Assembly (NCBI RefSeq): GCF_039532215.1
Contig: NZ_BAAARN010000001.1
Span: 789,029-853,028 of the forward strand
Length of the DNA stretch: 64,000 nt
Reading direction: 5' to 3'
Origin: Pedococcus aerophilus
GTDB lineage: Bacteria > Actinomycetota > Actinomycetes > Actinomycetales > Dermatophilaceae
Below, in pieces: positions 47,388 to 55,904 of this stretch. Position numbers and translations under genes: made by a program. The notes under the pieces were generated by a model. The model did not search any database. It had not been told where the DNA came from and saw only the letters and a program-made list of their open reading frames with translations. Position 1 is the first letter of the stretch; the number at the start of each line of letters is the position of its first letter.

Positions 47388-49136
47388 TCAGGGCAGCATC
47401 CAGCCGAGCACCGAGGTGGACTGGAGGAACACGATGACGCACATGAACGCGAGGAAGCCCAGGCTCCACCCGACGACCTTGCGGAACAGGTCGCCCTCGC
47501 GGCCGGACAGACCGACCGCGGCGGCGGCGATGGCGAGGTTCTGCGGCGAGATCATCTTGCCGAGGACACCACCGGAGGAGTTCGCCGCGGCCATCAGCGC
47601 AGGGCTGAGTCCGACGTCCTTGGCCGCCGAGACCTGGAGGGCACCGAAGAGGGAGTTCGACGAGGTGTCGGACCCGGTCACCGCGACCCCCAGCCAGCCG
47701 AGGATCGGCGAGAGGATCGCGAACGCCGCTCCCGCACCGGCCATCCACGAGCCGAGCGTCGCGGTCTGACCCGAGGCGTTCATGACGTAGGCGAGGCCGA
47801 GGACCGCCATCACCGTGAGGATCGCCGACGCGAGCTGCCTGTACGTCGCGCCGTAGGCCTTGAGCGCCTTGGCCGGCGAGATGCCGATCGCCGGGATCGT
47901 GAACAGTCCGGCGATGAGCATCAGGGTGCCGGCGGCACTGAGCCAGTTGAGCTTAAACGTCGGCAGCGTCGACTCCTTGCCCGCAGCCGTCTGGAGGCCG
48001 TCGAGGCCGGGCCACGCGAACGACCGTGTGGGGGCGTCCAGCGCTCCCTTGATGCCGGGCAGCTGGGCGACGATGAACAGCGCGATGATGATGAGGTAGG
48101 GCGCGTAGGCCTTGACCACCTCGCCGGTGCTGTCGACCTTCCCGGCGTCGCGGGCCGCAAGGTCGTTGACCGTCGTCGAGGGCACGGGCTCGTCGTGCCG
48201 ACGGGACTCACCGCGGCGCGTGGACGCCGAGCCGGTGGAGCGGGAGGACCCACCGGAGGACGACGCACTGCTGCGGGCACCGACGAGCTCGTCCTTGTCG
48301 GTCTCGGTCTCGACGTAGGTGTCCGACGGCTGCCACACGCGCAGCAGGATCACGACCGAGAGCGCACCCACGAGGGCGGCGACGATGTCGGTCAGCTGGG
48401 TCGAGAGGTAGTTGCTCGTCGCAAACTGCGCCACGGCGAAGGCGATGCCGCACGTGAGGGTCGCCGGCAGGGTGGCGCGGACGCCCTTGCCCTTGTCGAC
48501 GATGTAGACCAGGGCCATCGGCACGAACACCCCGAGCAGCGGTGTCTGGCGCCCGACGATCTGCGACAGCACCTTCTCCGACTCACCGCTGACGGTGGCC
48601 AGCGTGGTGATCGGCACGGCCAGCGCCCCGAACGCAACCGGCGCCGTGTTGGCGACCAGGGCCACGACGGCAGCCTTCATCGGCCGGAAGCCCAGCGCGA
48701 TGAGCATGACGCTGGTGATGGCGACGGGGGTGCCGAACCCGGCCAGCGCCTCGAGCAGCGCACCGAAGCAGAATGCGATGATCACGGCCTGGATCCGCTG
48801 GTCGTCGCTCACCTTGGCGAACGAGCGCCGCAGCACGTCGAAGTGCCCCGTCTCGACGGTCATGTTGTAGACCCAGATCGCGTTGATGACGATCCACAGG
48901 ATCGGGAAGAAGCCGAACGCAGCGCCCTCCACCCCCGCGGACAGGGCCGGTCCGACCGGCATGGAGTAGGCAGCCAGGGCCACGACGAGCGAGACCGCCA
49001 GCGAGATCAGGGCGGCCTTCCACGCGGCCAGGCGCAGCACGCCGAGCAGGACGAACAGGGTCAGCAGGGGCAGCATCGCCACGAGGGCGGTGATGGTCAG
49101 TGAGCCGGCGACGGCATCGAGTTCCGGTCTGTACAC
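47388..49136 (-). CDS. lldP: L-lactate/glycolate permease (LldP family)
   Basis: Proton-coupled 2-hydroxyacid symporter of 582 residues with about 12-13 membrane segments. Family markers: FCFGALLEALAGFGTPVAIT, NTAPVAFGALAVPITTLA, and NSLFGALQVSAAKDVGLSP with ANSSGGVLGKMISPQN. Between helices at about residues 270-330 there is a Ser/Thr/Arg-rich insertion (ARSSASSSGGSSRSTGSAST) that is probably a disordered loop. GTG 49136 follows GAGG by seven bases. Last gene of the glcDEF operon, 60 bases after glcF; it likely imports the acid those enzymes oxidise. Confidence 0.93.
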   Translation of the reverse strand: MYRPELDAVAGSLTITALVAMLPLLTLFVLLGVLRLAAWKAALISLAVSLVVALAAYSMPVGPALSAGVEGAAFGFFPILWIVINAIWVYNMTVETGHFDVLRRSFAKVSDDQRIQAVIIAFCFGALLEALAGFGTPVAITSVMLIALGFRPMKAAVVALVANTAPVAFGALAVPITTLATVSGESEKVLSQIVGRQTPLLGVFVPMALVYIVDKGKGVRATLPATLTCGIAFAVAQFATSNYLSTQLTDIVAALVGALSVVILLRVWQPSDTYVETETDKDELVGARSSASSSGGSSRSTGSASTRRGESRRHDEPVPSTTVNDLAARDAGKVDSTGEVVKAYAPYLIIIALFIVAQLPGIKGALDAPTRSFAWPGLDGLQTAAGKESTLPTFKLNWLSAAGTLMLIAGLFTIPAIGISPAKALKAYGATYRQLASAILTVMAVLGLAYVMNASGQTATLGSWMAGAGAAFAILSPILGWLGVAVTGSDTSSNSLFGALQVSAAKDVGLSPALMAAANSSGGVLGKMISPQNLAIAAAAVGLSGREGDLFRKVVGWSLGFLAFMCVIVFLQSTSVLGWMLP

Positions 49137-49145
49137 GTGGTCACC

Positions 49146-49175
49146 TCGTTGTGAGACATGTCGTTGTGCGACATC
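49146..49175. repeat. 15-bp tandem repeat between glcF and lldP
   Basis: TCGTTGTGAGACATG is followed directly by TCGTTGTGCGACATC. On the minus strand this puts TGTCG-CACAA-CGACA, a small palindrome, just before the lldP ribosome-binding site. Confidence 0.8.
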
Positions 49176-49196
49176 GGGATTCGGGAGTTCGTGCGT

Positions 49197-50585
49197 CTAG
49201 GGCGTCGGCGACCCCCCGGTGCTGCGCGTGGCGCCGGGGACCCCGAGGTCGGACGGCTGCCGTCCCCGCAGGGACGCGTCGAGGACCTCGATGGTGTGGG
49301 CCAGCGGCATGGGGGTGCCGGCCCGCTCGAGGGAGGAGTGGATCTGCATGAGGCAGCCGGGGTTGGCGGTGACGAGGAGCTGGGCGCCGGTGCGCTGCAC
49401 GTTCGCCGCCTTGAGGTCACCGAGCTCGCGCGCCGTGCCGGGGTTGAGCAGGTTGTAGATCCCCGCGCTGCCGCAGCACAGCGACCCGTCCGGGACCTCC
49501 CGCACCTCCAGCCCCGGTATGGCGCCGAGCAGCTGACGGGGCTGGCTGCGGATCCCCTGGGCGTGGCCGAGGTGGCAGGCGTCGTGGTAGGCCACGCTCA
49601 CCTCGAGCGGGTGCCGTGTGGCGACGGGCTCGACCTCGGCGAGGAACTCGCTGACGTCGCGCACCTTCTCCTCGAACGCCTCCGCGCGGGCGGCGTAGGC
49701 GGGGTCGTCGGCCAGCAGCGCGGCATACTCCTTCATGGAGGAGCCGCACCCCGCCGAGTTGACCACGACGTGCTCGACCCCCGCTGACTCGAAGGTGTCG
49801 ATGAGGCGCCTGGCGAAGCGGGCCGCCTCGGGCTCGCGCCCGTTGTGCGCGGAGAGGGCGCCGCAGCAGCCCTGGCTCGCGGGGGCCAGCACGTCGAAAC
49901 CCTCGGCCGCCAGCACCCGCGCGGTGGCGGCGTTGACCCCGGGGAAGAACTCACGCTGCACGCACCCGAGCAGCAGGCCGACGGTGCCGCGCCTGGGCCC
50001 GGCGGCCCGCGTGACCTCGGGGACGGGCTCGGCGGCACCCAGCGGCGGCGCCAACGACTCCATCGCAGCCAGGTGCGGTGAGATCCGTTGCAGCACACCG
50101 CTCTTGCGCAGCAGCCGGGACAGGCCGGAGCGCTGGTGCAGCCGCAAGGGTCCCCGCAGGGCACGCAGGCGACGCGGGTAGGGGAAGAAGGCGAAGATGG
50201 CCGACCGCAGGAGGCGCTGAGCCGGCGGCCGGCTGGTGTTCCGCTCGACCTGGGCACGGGTGGCGGTGATGAGCTCGTCGTACTGGACGCCCGAAGGGCA
50301 GGCGGTCACGCACCCCATGCAGCCGAGGCAGGCGTCGAAGTGCCCCGCCACCTCTTGGGTCAGCGGCTCACCCTCGCGCACCTGCGACATGAGGTGGATG
50401 CGGCCCCGCGGCGAGTCCATCTCCTCCCCCCACAGGACGTAGGTGGGACAGCTCGGCAGGCAGAACCCACAGTGCACGCAGTCGGCGAGCAGCTCTGCGG
50501 ACGGTGGACGGTGGGCGTCGAACGCCCCGTGGGCCTGCGGGTCGACGGGGCCGCCGCCACCGGCGGGGCGTGCGGTGCTGGTCAT
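49197..50585 (-). CDS. glcF: Glycolate oxidase Fe-S subunit GlcF
   Basis: Electron-transfer subunit. Two 4Fe-4S motifs: CVHCGFCLPSCP (Cys36, 39, 42, 46) and CLGCMGCVTACP (Cys86, 89, 92, 96). Two CCG-domain repeats follow (GCCGALSAHNG and LCCGSAGIYNLL, with YHDACHLGHAQG), which bind further cofactor or heterodisulfide-type clusters. 462 residues. ATG 50585 overlaps the glcE stop by one base. The D-lactate dehydrogenase versions look alike, so substrate is set by GlcD/GlcE. Confidence 0.94.
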   Translation of the reverse strand: MTSTARPAGGGGPVDPQAHGAFDAHRPPSAELLADCVHCGFCLPSCPTYVLWGEEMDSPRGRIHLMSQVREGEPLTQEVAGHFDACLGCMGCVTACPSGVQYDELITATRAQVERNTSRPPAQRLLRSAIFAFFPYPRRLRALRGPLRLHQRSGLSRLLRKSGVLQRISPHLAAMESLAPPLGAAEPVPEVTRAAGPRRGTVGLLLGCVQREFFPGVNAATARVLAAEGFDVLAPASQGCCGALSAHNGREPEAARFARRLIDTFESAGVEHVVVNSAGCGSSMKEYAALLADDPAYAARAEAFEEKVRDVSEFLAEVEPVATRHPLEVSVAYHDACHLGHAQGIRSQPRQLLGAIPGLEVREVPDGSLCCGSAGIYNLLNPGTARELGDLKAANVQRTGAQLLVTANPGCLMQIHSSLERAGTPMPLAHTIEVLDASLRGRQPSDLGVPGATRSTGGSPTP

Positions 50586-51838
50586 CAGATGCCTCCTACG
50601 AAGCGGCCGGGGGCGAGGGTGCCTTCGGGGTCGAAGCGCGCCTTGACCGAGCGCATGAGGTCGAGGGCCGTGGCTGGTCCCCACACGTCGACCCGGGCCC
50701 GGACGTCGTCCGGCGCCTCGAGGACCACGGCCGCGCCACCGACCGCCGCGGCTGCGGCGCGCAGCCCCTCGGTCGCCGCGACGACGGCATCGACCTCACC
50801 CACGAGCAGGGCGCAGCCGACACCGACGGCGGGCGAGCCGCGGTAGGCGGCGCTGACCCCGGGGGCCTCGGACAGCGACGTGATCGACCCGAGCAGCGGG
50901 CCGGTCCCGGCGATCTCGTGGGTGGTGCGGACGAGGGTGCGTCCGGCGCCGTCAGCATGGAGGTCGGCAGCGCCGAGGTCGGTCCCCCACCAGTCGGGGG
51001 CGTGGTCGTCGACGCGGGCACCGTCCCCCAGACCTCGCGCCACGGTCTCGGCGCAGTCCTCCGTGGCGTCCGCGTGCCCCTCGAGCAGGGCACTCACCTC
51101 GCCGCGGCCCTCGGCCCAGTCCACCTCGACGGCGACCGGCGCCTGCTGGCTGTGGGCGAGCTCCTGCACGGCGGCCTGGGCCTGCTCCGGTCCGTCGACC
51201 GCGAGGGTCACCCAGCGTCGGGCGGGGGGCACCGGGTGCAGGCGGAACGCGACCTCGGTGATGACGCCGAGGGTGCCGAAGGACCCCGTGAGCAGCTTCG
51301 CGAGGTCGTAGCCCGCGACGTTCTTGACGACCTTGCCACCGCTCTTGGCGACGACGCCGTCAGCCCGGACCAGCGTCATGCCGATCACGAGGTCGCGAAC
51401 TGCCCCGTGCCGCAACCGCATCGGCCCGCTCGTGCCGGTGGCGACGGTGCCACCGATGGTGCCGCTGCGGGTCGGGTCGATGCCGAGGCGCTGGCCGGAG
51501 CCGGCGACATCGTCCTGCAACGCGGTCAGCCGGCGACCGGCGCCGGTGACGAGGATGAGGTCGCCGGCCGCGTGCTCGACGAGCGTGTCGAGGCGGGTGG
51601 TGTCGAGGACGACGTCGAGCCGGCGCGGGGGGTTGCCCCAGCCCAGCTTGCTCCCGGTGCCGCGAGGGACGACAGCCAGCCCGTCGGCAGTGGCCGCGGC
51701 CATGACGGCCGACACCTGCGCGGTGGTGCCGGGCGACGCGACCCAGCGCGGCGCCATACCGAGGACGGCGTCGTCGTCCGATGCCTCGGTGAGGTACCCG
51801 TCGCAGGCGCGCAGCAGCGCCTCGGGTGCGGCGGCCAT
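50585..51838 (-). CDS. glcE: Glycolate oxidase FAD-binding subunit GlcE
   Basis: Accessory FAD subunit with a PCMH-type FAD-binding fold: VVPRGTGSKLGWGNPPRRLD, GIDPTRSGTIGGTVATGTSG, and DLAKLLTGSFGTLGVITEV. It lacks the catalytic C-terminal half of GlcD. The end VKARFDPEGTLAPGRFVGG matches the family. 417 residues. ATG 51838 forms a TGATG overlap with the glcD stop; residues in frame upstream belong to glcD's other frame. Confidence 0.93.
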   Translation of the reverse strand: MAAAPEALLRACDGYLTEASDDDAVLGMAPRWVASPGTTAQVSAVMAAATADGLAVVPRGTGSKLGWGNPPRRLDVVLDTTRLDTLVEHAAGDLILVTGAGRRLTALQDDVAGSGQRLGIDPTRSGTIGGTVATGTSGPMRLRHGAVRDLVIGMTLVRADGVVAKSGGKVVKNVAGYDLAKLLTGSFGTLGVITEVAFRLHPVPPARRWVTLAVDGPEQAQAAVQELAHSQQAPVAVEVDWAEGRGEVSALLEGHADATEDCAETVARGLGDGARVDDHAPDWWGTDLGAADLHADGAGRTLVRTTHEIAGTGPLLGSITSLSEAPGVSAAYRGSPAVGVGCALLVGEVDAVVAATEGLRAAAAAVGGAAVVLEAPDDVRARVDVWGPATALDLMRSVKARFDPEGTLAPGRFVGGI

Positions 51839-53295
51839 CAGAACACCTCCGCCACGCCGGACTCGGCGAGCGGGTGGACACCCTGGTGGCGGCCGGGGCG
51901 TTCGCCGCACAGGCGCGGCGTCGGGAAGATCTTGCCGGGGTTCGAGATCGAGTCGGGGTCGAACGCGCACCGCACGAGCTGCATGGTGTCGAGGTCGTCG
52001 TCGGTGAACATGCGCGGCATGAACTTCGCCTTGTCACTGCCGACCCCGTGCTCGCCGGTGATGGAGCCGCCGTGCTCGATGCACAGGTCGAGGATGGCGC
52101 CGGACACCTCCTCGGCCCGTTCCCCCTCGCCCGGCCTGGACTCGTCGAACAGCACGAGCGGGTGCAGGTTGCCGTCGCCGGCGTGGAAGACGTTGGCGAC
52201 GCGCACGCCGGAATCTGTTGACAGCGCTGCGATCTGGCGCAGCACCTCGGGCAGGGCGGTCCGTGGGATGACGCCGTCCTGGACGATGTAGTCGGGGCTG
52301 ATCCGGCCCACGGCGGCGAACGCGGACTTGCGGCCCTTCCAGAACAGCGCGCGCTCCGCGTCGTCGGCGGCGATGCGGATCTCGAAGGCGTCGGCCTCCC
52401 GGCAGTGCCGCTCGACCTCGGCGAAGACGTGCTGGACATCAGCGGCCGGGCCGTCGATCTCGACGATGAGGACGGCGCCGGCGCCCGCGGGGTAGTCGCA
52501 GTGGACGGCTTCCTCCGCGGCCTCGATCGCGAGTGCGTCCATCATCTCGATCGCCGCCGGGATGACCCCGGCGCCGATGATGGCCGACACGGCAGCCCCG
52601 GCCTGGTCGGTCGACGCGAACGCCGCGAGGAGGGTGCTGACGTCCTCCGGGGTGCGGGTGAGCCGCACGGTGACCTGGGTGGCGACGCCGAGAGTTCCCT
52701 CGGAGCCGACGACCGCCCCGAGCAGGTCGTAGCCGGTCGGGTCGGGGGCCTTCCCGCCGAGGACGACGACGTCGCCCCGGGGGGTGACGAACTCGAGCCC
52801 CGTGACGTGGTTGGTGGTGAAGCCGTACTTCAGGCAGTGCGCTCCCCCGGAGTTCTCCGCGACGTTGCCGCCGATCGAGCAGACCTGCTGGCTGGACGGG
52901 TCCGGCGCGTAGTAGTAGCCCTCGGAGCGGGTGGTGTCGCTCAGCTGGAGGTTGATCACCCCGGGCTCGACGACCGCCCGCTGGTTGGCGCGGTCGACCT
53001 CGAGGATCTGGCGCATCCGGCTGAGGACGATGAGCACCCCGTCGGCGTGCGGCAGGGCCCCACCGGACAGACCGGTGCCGGAGCCGCGGGCGACGAAGGG
53101 GATGCCCTCACGCGCGCACTCGGTGACGGCGGCAGCCACGTGGACGGTGGTCTCGGCCAGCACCACCAGGGCGGGGACGACCTTGTAGTGGGTCAGCCCG
53201 TCGCACTCGTAGGTGCGCAGCTGCTGGCGGTCGGTGATGACGGCGTGCTCGCCCACGAGGGCGCGCAGCCGTCGAGCAAGGACATCGGTGTCCAT
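51838..53295 (-). CDS. glcD: Glycolate/D-lactate oxidase catalytic subunit GlcD
   Basis: FAD-linked oxidase that oxidises glycolate (or D-lactate) to the keto acid, passing electrons to GlcF. FAD motif FVARGSGTGLSGGALPHADG, GGNVAENSGGAHCLKYG, and VVGSEGTLGVATQVTVRL are clear; the C-terminal half carries VANVFHAGDGNLHPLVLFD (metal/substrate His) and EHGGSITGEHGVGSDKA. 485 residues. First gene of glcDEF-lldP; promoter and operator-like sites lie upstream, within the end of the neighbouring gene. Confidence 0.95.
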   Translation of the reverse strand: MDTDVLARRLRALVGEHAVITDRQQLRTYECDGLTHYKVVPALVVLAETTVHVAAAVTECAREGIPFVARGSGTGLSGGALPHADGVLIVLSRMRQILEVDRANQRAVVEPGVINLQLSDTTRSEGYYYAPDPSSQQVCSIGGNVAENSGGAHCLKYGFTTNHVTGLEFVTPRGDVVVLGGKAPDPTGYDLLGAVVGSEGTLGVATQVTVRLTRTPEDVSTLLAAFASTDQAGAAVSAIIGAGVIPAAIEMMDALAIEAAEEAVHCDYPAGAGAVLIVEIDGPAADVQHVFAEVERHCREADAFEIRIAADDAERALFWKGRKSAFAAVGRISPDYIVQDGVIPRTALPEVLRQIAALSTDSGVRVANVFHAGDGNLHPLVLFDESRPGEGERAEEVSGAILDLCIEHGGSITGEHGVGSDKAKFMPRMFTDDDLDTMQLVRCAFDPDSISNPGKIFPTPRLCGERPGRHQGVHPLAESGVAEVF

Positions 53296-53310
53296 GGGGG
53301 TGCCTCACGA

Positions 53311-53374
53311 TTCCACATAGCGGAAAACGGCTTCTGCACCACGGAGCCTATTTCCGGCATACGGGACAGGTCAA
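53311..53374 (-). promoter_or_regulatory. glcD promoter with two operator-like sites
   Basis: On the minus strand TTGACC (53369-53374) and TAGGCT (53345-53350) are 18 bases apart, a good sigma-A promoter. Two similar 15-mers occur: TCCCGTATGCCGGAA (53352-53366, between -35 and -10) and TTCCGCTATGTGGAA (53311-53325, downstream of the start). Their centres are 41 bp apart, about four helical turns. The TTCC-N7-GGAA form suggests a dimeric repressor, perhaps IclR type; no regulator gene is adjacent. Confidence 0.65.
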
Positions 53375-54609
53375 CGGTGCCGGTCCCCACTCTGGCGCAG
53401 GTCGGCCTCCTCGCGCGCGTCGAGCTGCCTCCCGCGCACCCGCCCGGTCTGGTCCAGCCCGGCGGCCGTGCCATCGGCGACCAGCCCCGCGCCGTACCAG
53501 CGTGCGGAGGCGCCCTTCGCGCCGAGGACCACGGCGAGGTCATCGACCCACCGGGCTCGGGCCCACTGGACCGCGCGGACCTCGGTCTGCTCGCGCACCC
53601 ACGGGCGCAGGGCCGTCGCCGACCGGGGTGGCGGAGTCCACCGCGGCGCCGGCGTCTTCGCCGGGAGGGCGACGATCCGGACCTGCTTCGCGGCCGTGGC
53701 GCGGCTGCCCAGCACTCCGGTCGCGATCCGGTCACGCGCCGTCAGCCGCAGCTCCCGGCGGGCGGACCGGGAGGTGGCCGCAGCCACTGCAGGCGCGTTC
53801 GTCGCCCGCCCACCGGCCTTGAGGACCGAGCCCAGCCCGCCCGTGGCCGCCGAGCCGGCCGCCAGGGCCAGGCTCACGACGTCGCCGTCGCCGTAGGCCG
53901 CCAGCACGACGGCGTCGGCCGTGACGCCGACCCCTCCGGCCACCCCTGACACCACCCCCAGCGGTCGCAGGGCCGGGACCAGGGACGCGTAGCCCGCCGC
54001 CTCCGACACCTCGCCCGCGACGCGGCCCGTCCCCGTCAGGACGTCGTACGCGCGGCTGTCCGCGAGCCCGTCGTCGAGCAGTCCGCGCAGCACTGCCGCG
54101 CAGGCCCGATCGGCGACGCCGAACGCGTCCCTGGCGTCTGCGTGCCTGCGCACCGCCAGCTGGACGCGCTCACCGTGGGCCACCATCTCGGCGCGGTGCC
54201 GACCGGCGAGGGCTCGCTGCGCGGGGTCGGCGCTGCCCTCGGCGATCCCCATCTGCTCCCCGGCCGCCAGGAAGGGTCCCCACGACTGCTCGTGCACCCG
54301 CTGGGCCCAGGCCACCTGGGCCTGCGCCTCCTGGAGGGCCTCGGCGAGCGTGCGCAGTGCGGCGGCGGCCACGCCGTACCGGCGGGACACCCGCTCGACG
54401 ACTTGAGGCACGGCTCCTGCGCGCTGCGCTAACGCCTGCCCCGACGGGCTCGCCCACACCGTGATCGACGGGTCGGCGAGCCCGCGGACGGTGCGCGCCA
54501 GGGAGGCGAGGAGGTCCGCCTCGGCGCCGAGCCCCGCCGCGACCCGCCGCACCTCCCCGGGGTCGCCGCTGATCGGCGCCAGCACGACGCCTCCCCCGAG
54601 GTCGCTCAC
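53371..54609 (-). CDS. Large WXG/T7SS-like helical protein, function unknown
   Basis: 412 residues, not recognised with certainty. The first 200 residues are Ala-rich amphipathic helices like the N-terminal domain of PPE/ESX-type or toxin-delivery proteins (SGQALAQRAGAVPQVVERVS, WAQRVHEQSWGPFLAAGEQM). A Gly/Ala/Val segment (about 215-275) could insert in membrane. The C-terminus is basic and Trp/Arg-rich (about 320-412). The GTG start lies 25 bases after the stop of the small helical gene upstream, after a 14-bp duplication. The two probably form a pair; no ESX secretion genes are nearby. Confidence 0.68.
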   Translation of the reverse strand: MSDLGGGVVLAPISGDPGEVRRVAAGLGAEADLLASLARTVRGLADPSITVWASPSGQALAQRAGAVPQVVERVSRRYGVAAAALRTLAEALQEAQAQVAWAQRVHEQSWGPFLAAGEQMGIAEGSADPAQRALAGRHRAEMVAHGERVQLAVRRHADARDAFGVADRACAAVLRGLLDDGLADSRAYDVLTGTGRVAGEVSEAAGYASLVPALRPLGVVSGVAGGVGVTADAVVLAAYGDGDVVSLALAAGSAATGGLGSVLKAGGRATNAPAVAAATSRSARRELRLTARDRIATGVLGSRATAAKQVRIVALPAKTPAPRWTPPPRSATALRPWVREQTEVRAVQWARARWVDDLAVVLGAKGASARWYGAGLVADGTAAGLDQTGRVRGRQLDAREEADLRQSGDRHR

Positions 54610-54631
54610 GAGACGGCGCTCACGAGACGGC
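54604..54631. repeat. 14-bp tandem duplication at a gene junction
   Basis: GCTCACGAGACGGC occurs twice in a row and is followed by a third partial copy (54632-54638). On the minus strand each copy carries a GTGAGC start-like word; only the last one is in frame with the 412-residue gene. Confidence 0.9.
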
Positions 54632-54633
54632 GC

Positions 54634-54945
54634 TCACGATGGTGCTCCGGGGCCGAACCTGCCCCCGACCTGCTGCTCGACCTCGACGTACAGCGCCCCC
54701 GCGTGGCGGGCAGCCTTCCCCAGCTCGTCCAGCGCCCGACCGAGCACGAGCCGCTGGTGCTCGAAGTCCCCGAGCACCTCCGTGAGCGCTGCCGCGCTGT
54801 GGCCGGGGCCCAGTGACCACGACGCGTCGGCCGCGGCGGCGGCGTGCCACTGGAGGTCGGTGGCGACGAGGGACAGCGCCACCCCGAGCGCGGCGACCGC
54901 ACCGGGCTGCACCTCGATCCGTGATGTGCTCGAACCCGTGGGCAT
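54634..54945 (-). CDS. Small WXG100-like helical protein
   Basis: 103 residues, predicted as two long helices with a break near SWSLGPGH (about 42-50), in the way of WXG100/ESX proteins, though a true WxG is absent. It begins MPTGSSTSRIEVQPGAVAAL and has DFEHQRLVLGRALDELGKAA in the second helix. It stands directly before the larger helical gene and probably partners it. It could be a secreted pair or a toxin-associated adaptor. Divergent from the Ddn gene; the 93-base spacer between the two shows no clear promoter. Confidence 0.68.
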   Translation of the reverse strand: MPTGSSTSRIEVQPGAVAALGVALSLVATDLQWHAAAAADASWSLGPGHSAAALTEVLGDFEHQRLVLGRALDELGKAARHAGALYVEVEQQVGGRFGPGAPS

Positions 54946-55038
54946 GCTCCGAGGCTAGGACGGGTGCGGGACCTTGCCCGCCCGTTGTCCACAGGTCCCG
55001 GTCGTGCGCCGGTCGGGACGGCGTGCTTGCATGGCTCC

Positions 55039-55476
55039 ATGACGATTCAGGGTGAGTACGTCCCCAGTCCCACCGCGTGGGTCCGCGAGCAGGTCGAGAA
55101 GATCGAGGAGACCGGCACGACCCGCTCGGTGAGCGTGCAGGACCGCGAGGTGGTCATGCTGACGATGCTCGGGGTGTCCGGCAAGGTCCGCAAGGTGCCG
55201 TTGATGCGTGTCGAGCACGACGGTGTGTATGCCGCCGTGGCCAGCAAGGGCGGGGCCCCCGAGCACCCGGCGTGGTACGCCAACGTGCGCAAGAACCCTG
55301 TCCTGGACCTCCAGGACGACGACCGCACGTGGACCGTCCGGGCCCGCGAGATCGAGGGCACCGAGCGCGAGCAGTGGTGGGAGCGGTGCGTCGCAGCCTT
55401 CCCGCCCTACGCCGAGTACCAGGTCAAGACCGACCGCCTCATCCCCGTGCTGCTGCTCGAGCCCTACGAGGGCTGA
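55039..55476 (+). CDS. F420-dependent Ddn-type nitroreductase/quinone reductase
   Basis: Deazaflavin (F420)-dependent split-beta-barrel protein of 145 residues. Family features: TMLGVSGKVRKVPLMRVEHDG, YAAVASKGGAPEHPAWYANV and NPVLDLQDDDRTWTVRAREI, with the KGG loop that contacts the cofactor. It ends FPPYAEYQVKTDRLIPVLLLE, typical of Ddn. It implies that the host makes F420. ATG 55039 has no ribosome-binding site; the transcript may be leaderless. The 3' end overlaps the convergent membrane gene by 13 bases. Confidence 0.9.
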   Translation: MTIQGEYVPSPTAWVREQVEKIEETGTTRSVSVQDREVVMLTMLGVSGKVRKVPLMRVEHDGVYAAVASKGGAPEHPAWYANVRKNPVLDLQDDDRTWTVRAREIEGTEREQWWERCVAAFPPYAEYQVKTDRLIPVLLLEPYEG

Positions 55477-55904
55477 GCCGGTCCGGTGGTGTTGCGGCTC
55501 ACTGGCTGCGTCGCAGTCCGACGCAGCCAGTAGAGGCCGAGCACGGGCAGCACCAGCGGCACGTAGCCGTACCCCGACCCGAAGTGCGACCACACCGTCT
55601 TGTCCGGGAAGGCCTCCTCGGCGACGAAGGACGCGAGCCCGACCACGAGCACGCCCACGAGCTCGACGGTGATGGCGGCCGTCGCCACCCGCCGGGAGGT
55701 GCGGTCGCCCCGGGCCAGGGCCACCGTGGCGACGAGGTAGATCACGGCGGCGACGGCCGACAGGACGTAGGCCAGCGGCGCCCGTGAGAAGTACTCGGTG
55801 ATCTGCAGGACGGAGCGACCGGTCGCAGCCAGGGCGAGCAGCCCGTACACGGCGACCAGGACGATGCCCGGGCCCGAACGGGTCGAGCGGGGCGCGTCAG
55901 CCAT
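55464..55904 (-). CDS. Small four-helix membrane protein, unknown
   Basis: 146 residues with four hydrophobic stretches (about 13-33, 44-64, 76-97, 111-128). I do not recognise the family; it looks like the DoxX-like or other small actinobacterial membrane proteins but lacks a signature I can name. It overlaps the preceding 121-residue membrane gene by eight bases, so both are probably translated from one message. Confidence 0.72.
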   Translation of the reverse strand: MADAPRSTRSGPGIVLVAVYGLLALAATGRSVLQITEYFSRAPLAYVLSAVAAVIYLVATVALARGDRTSRRVATAAITVELVGVLVVGLASFVAEEAFPDKTVWSHFGSGYGYVPLVLPVLGLYWLRRTATQPVSRNTTGPAQPS

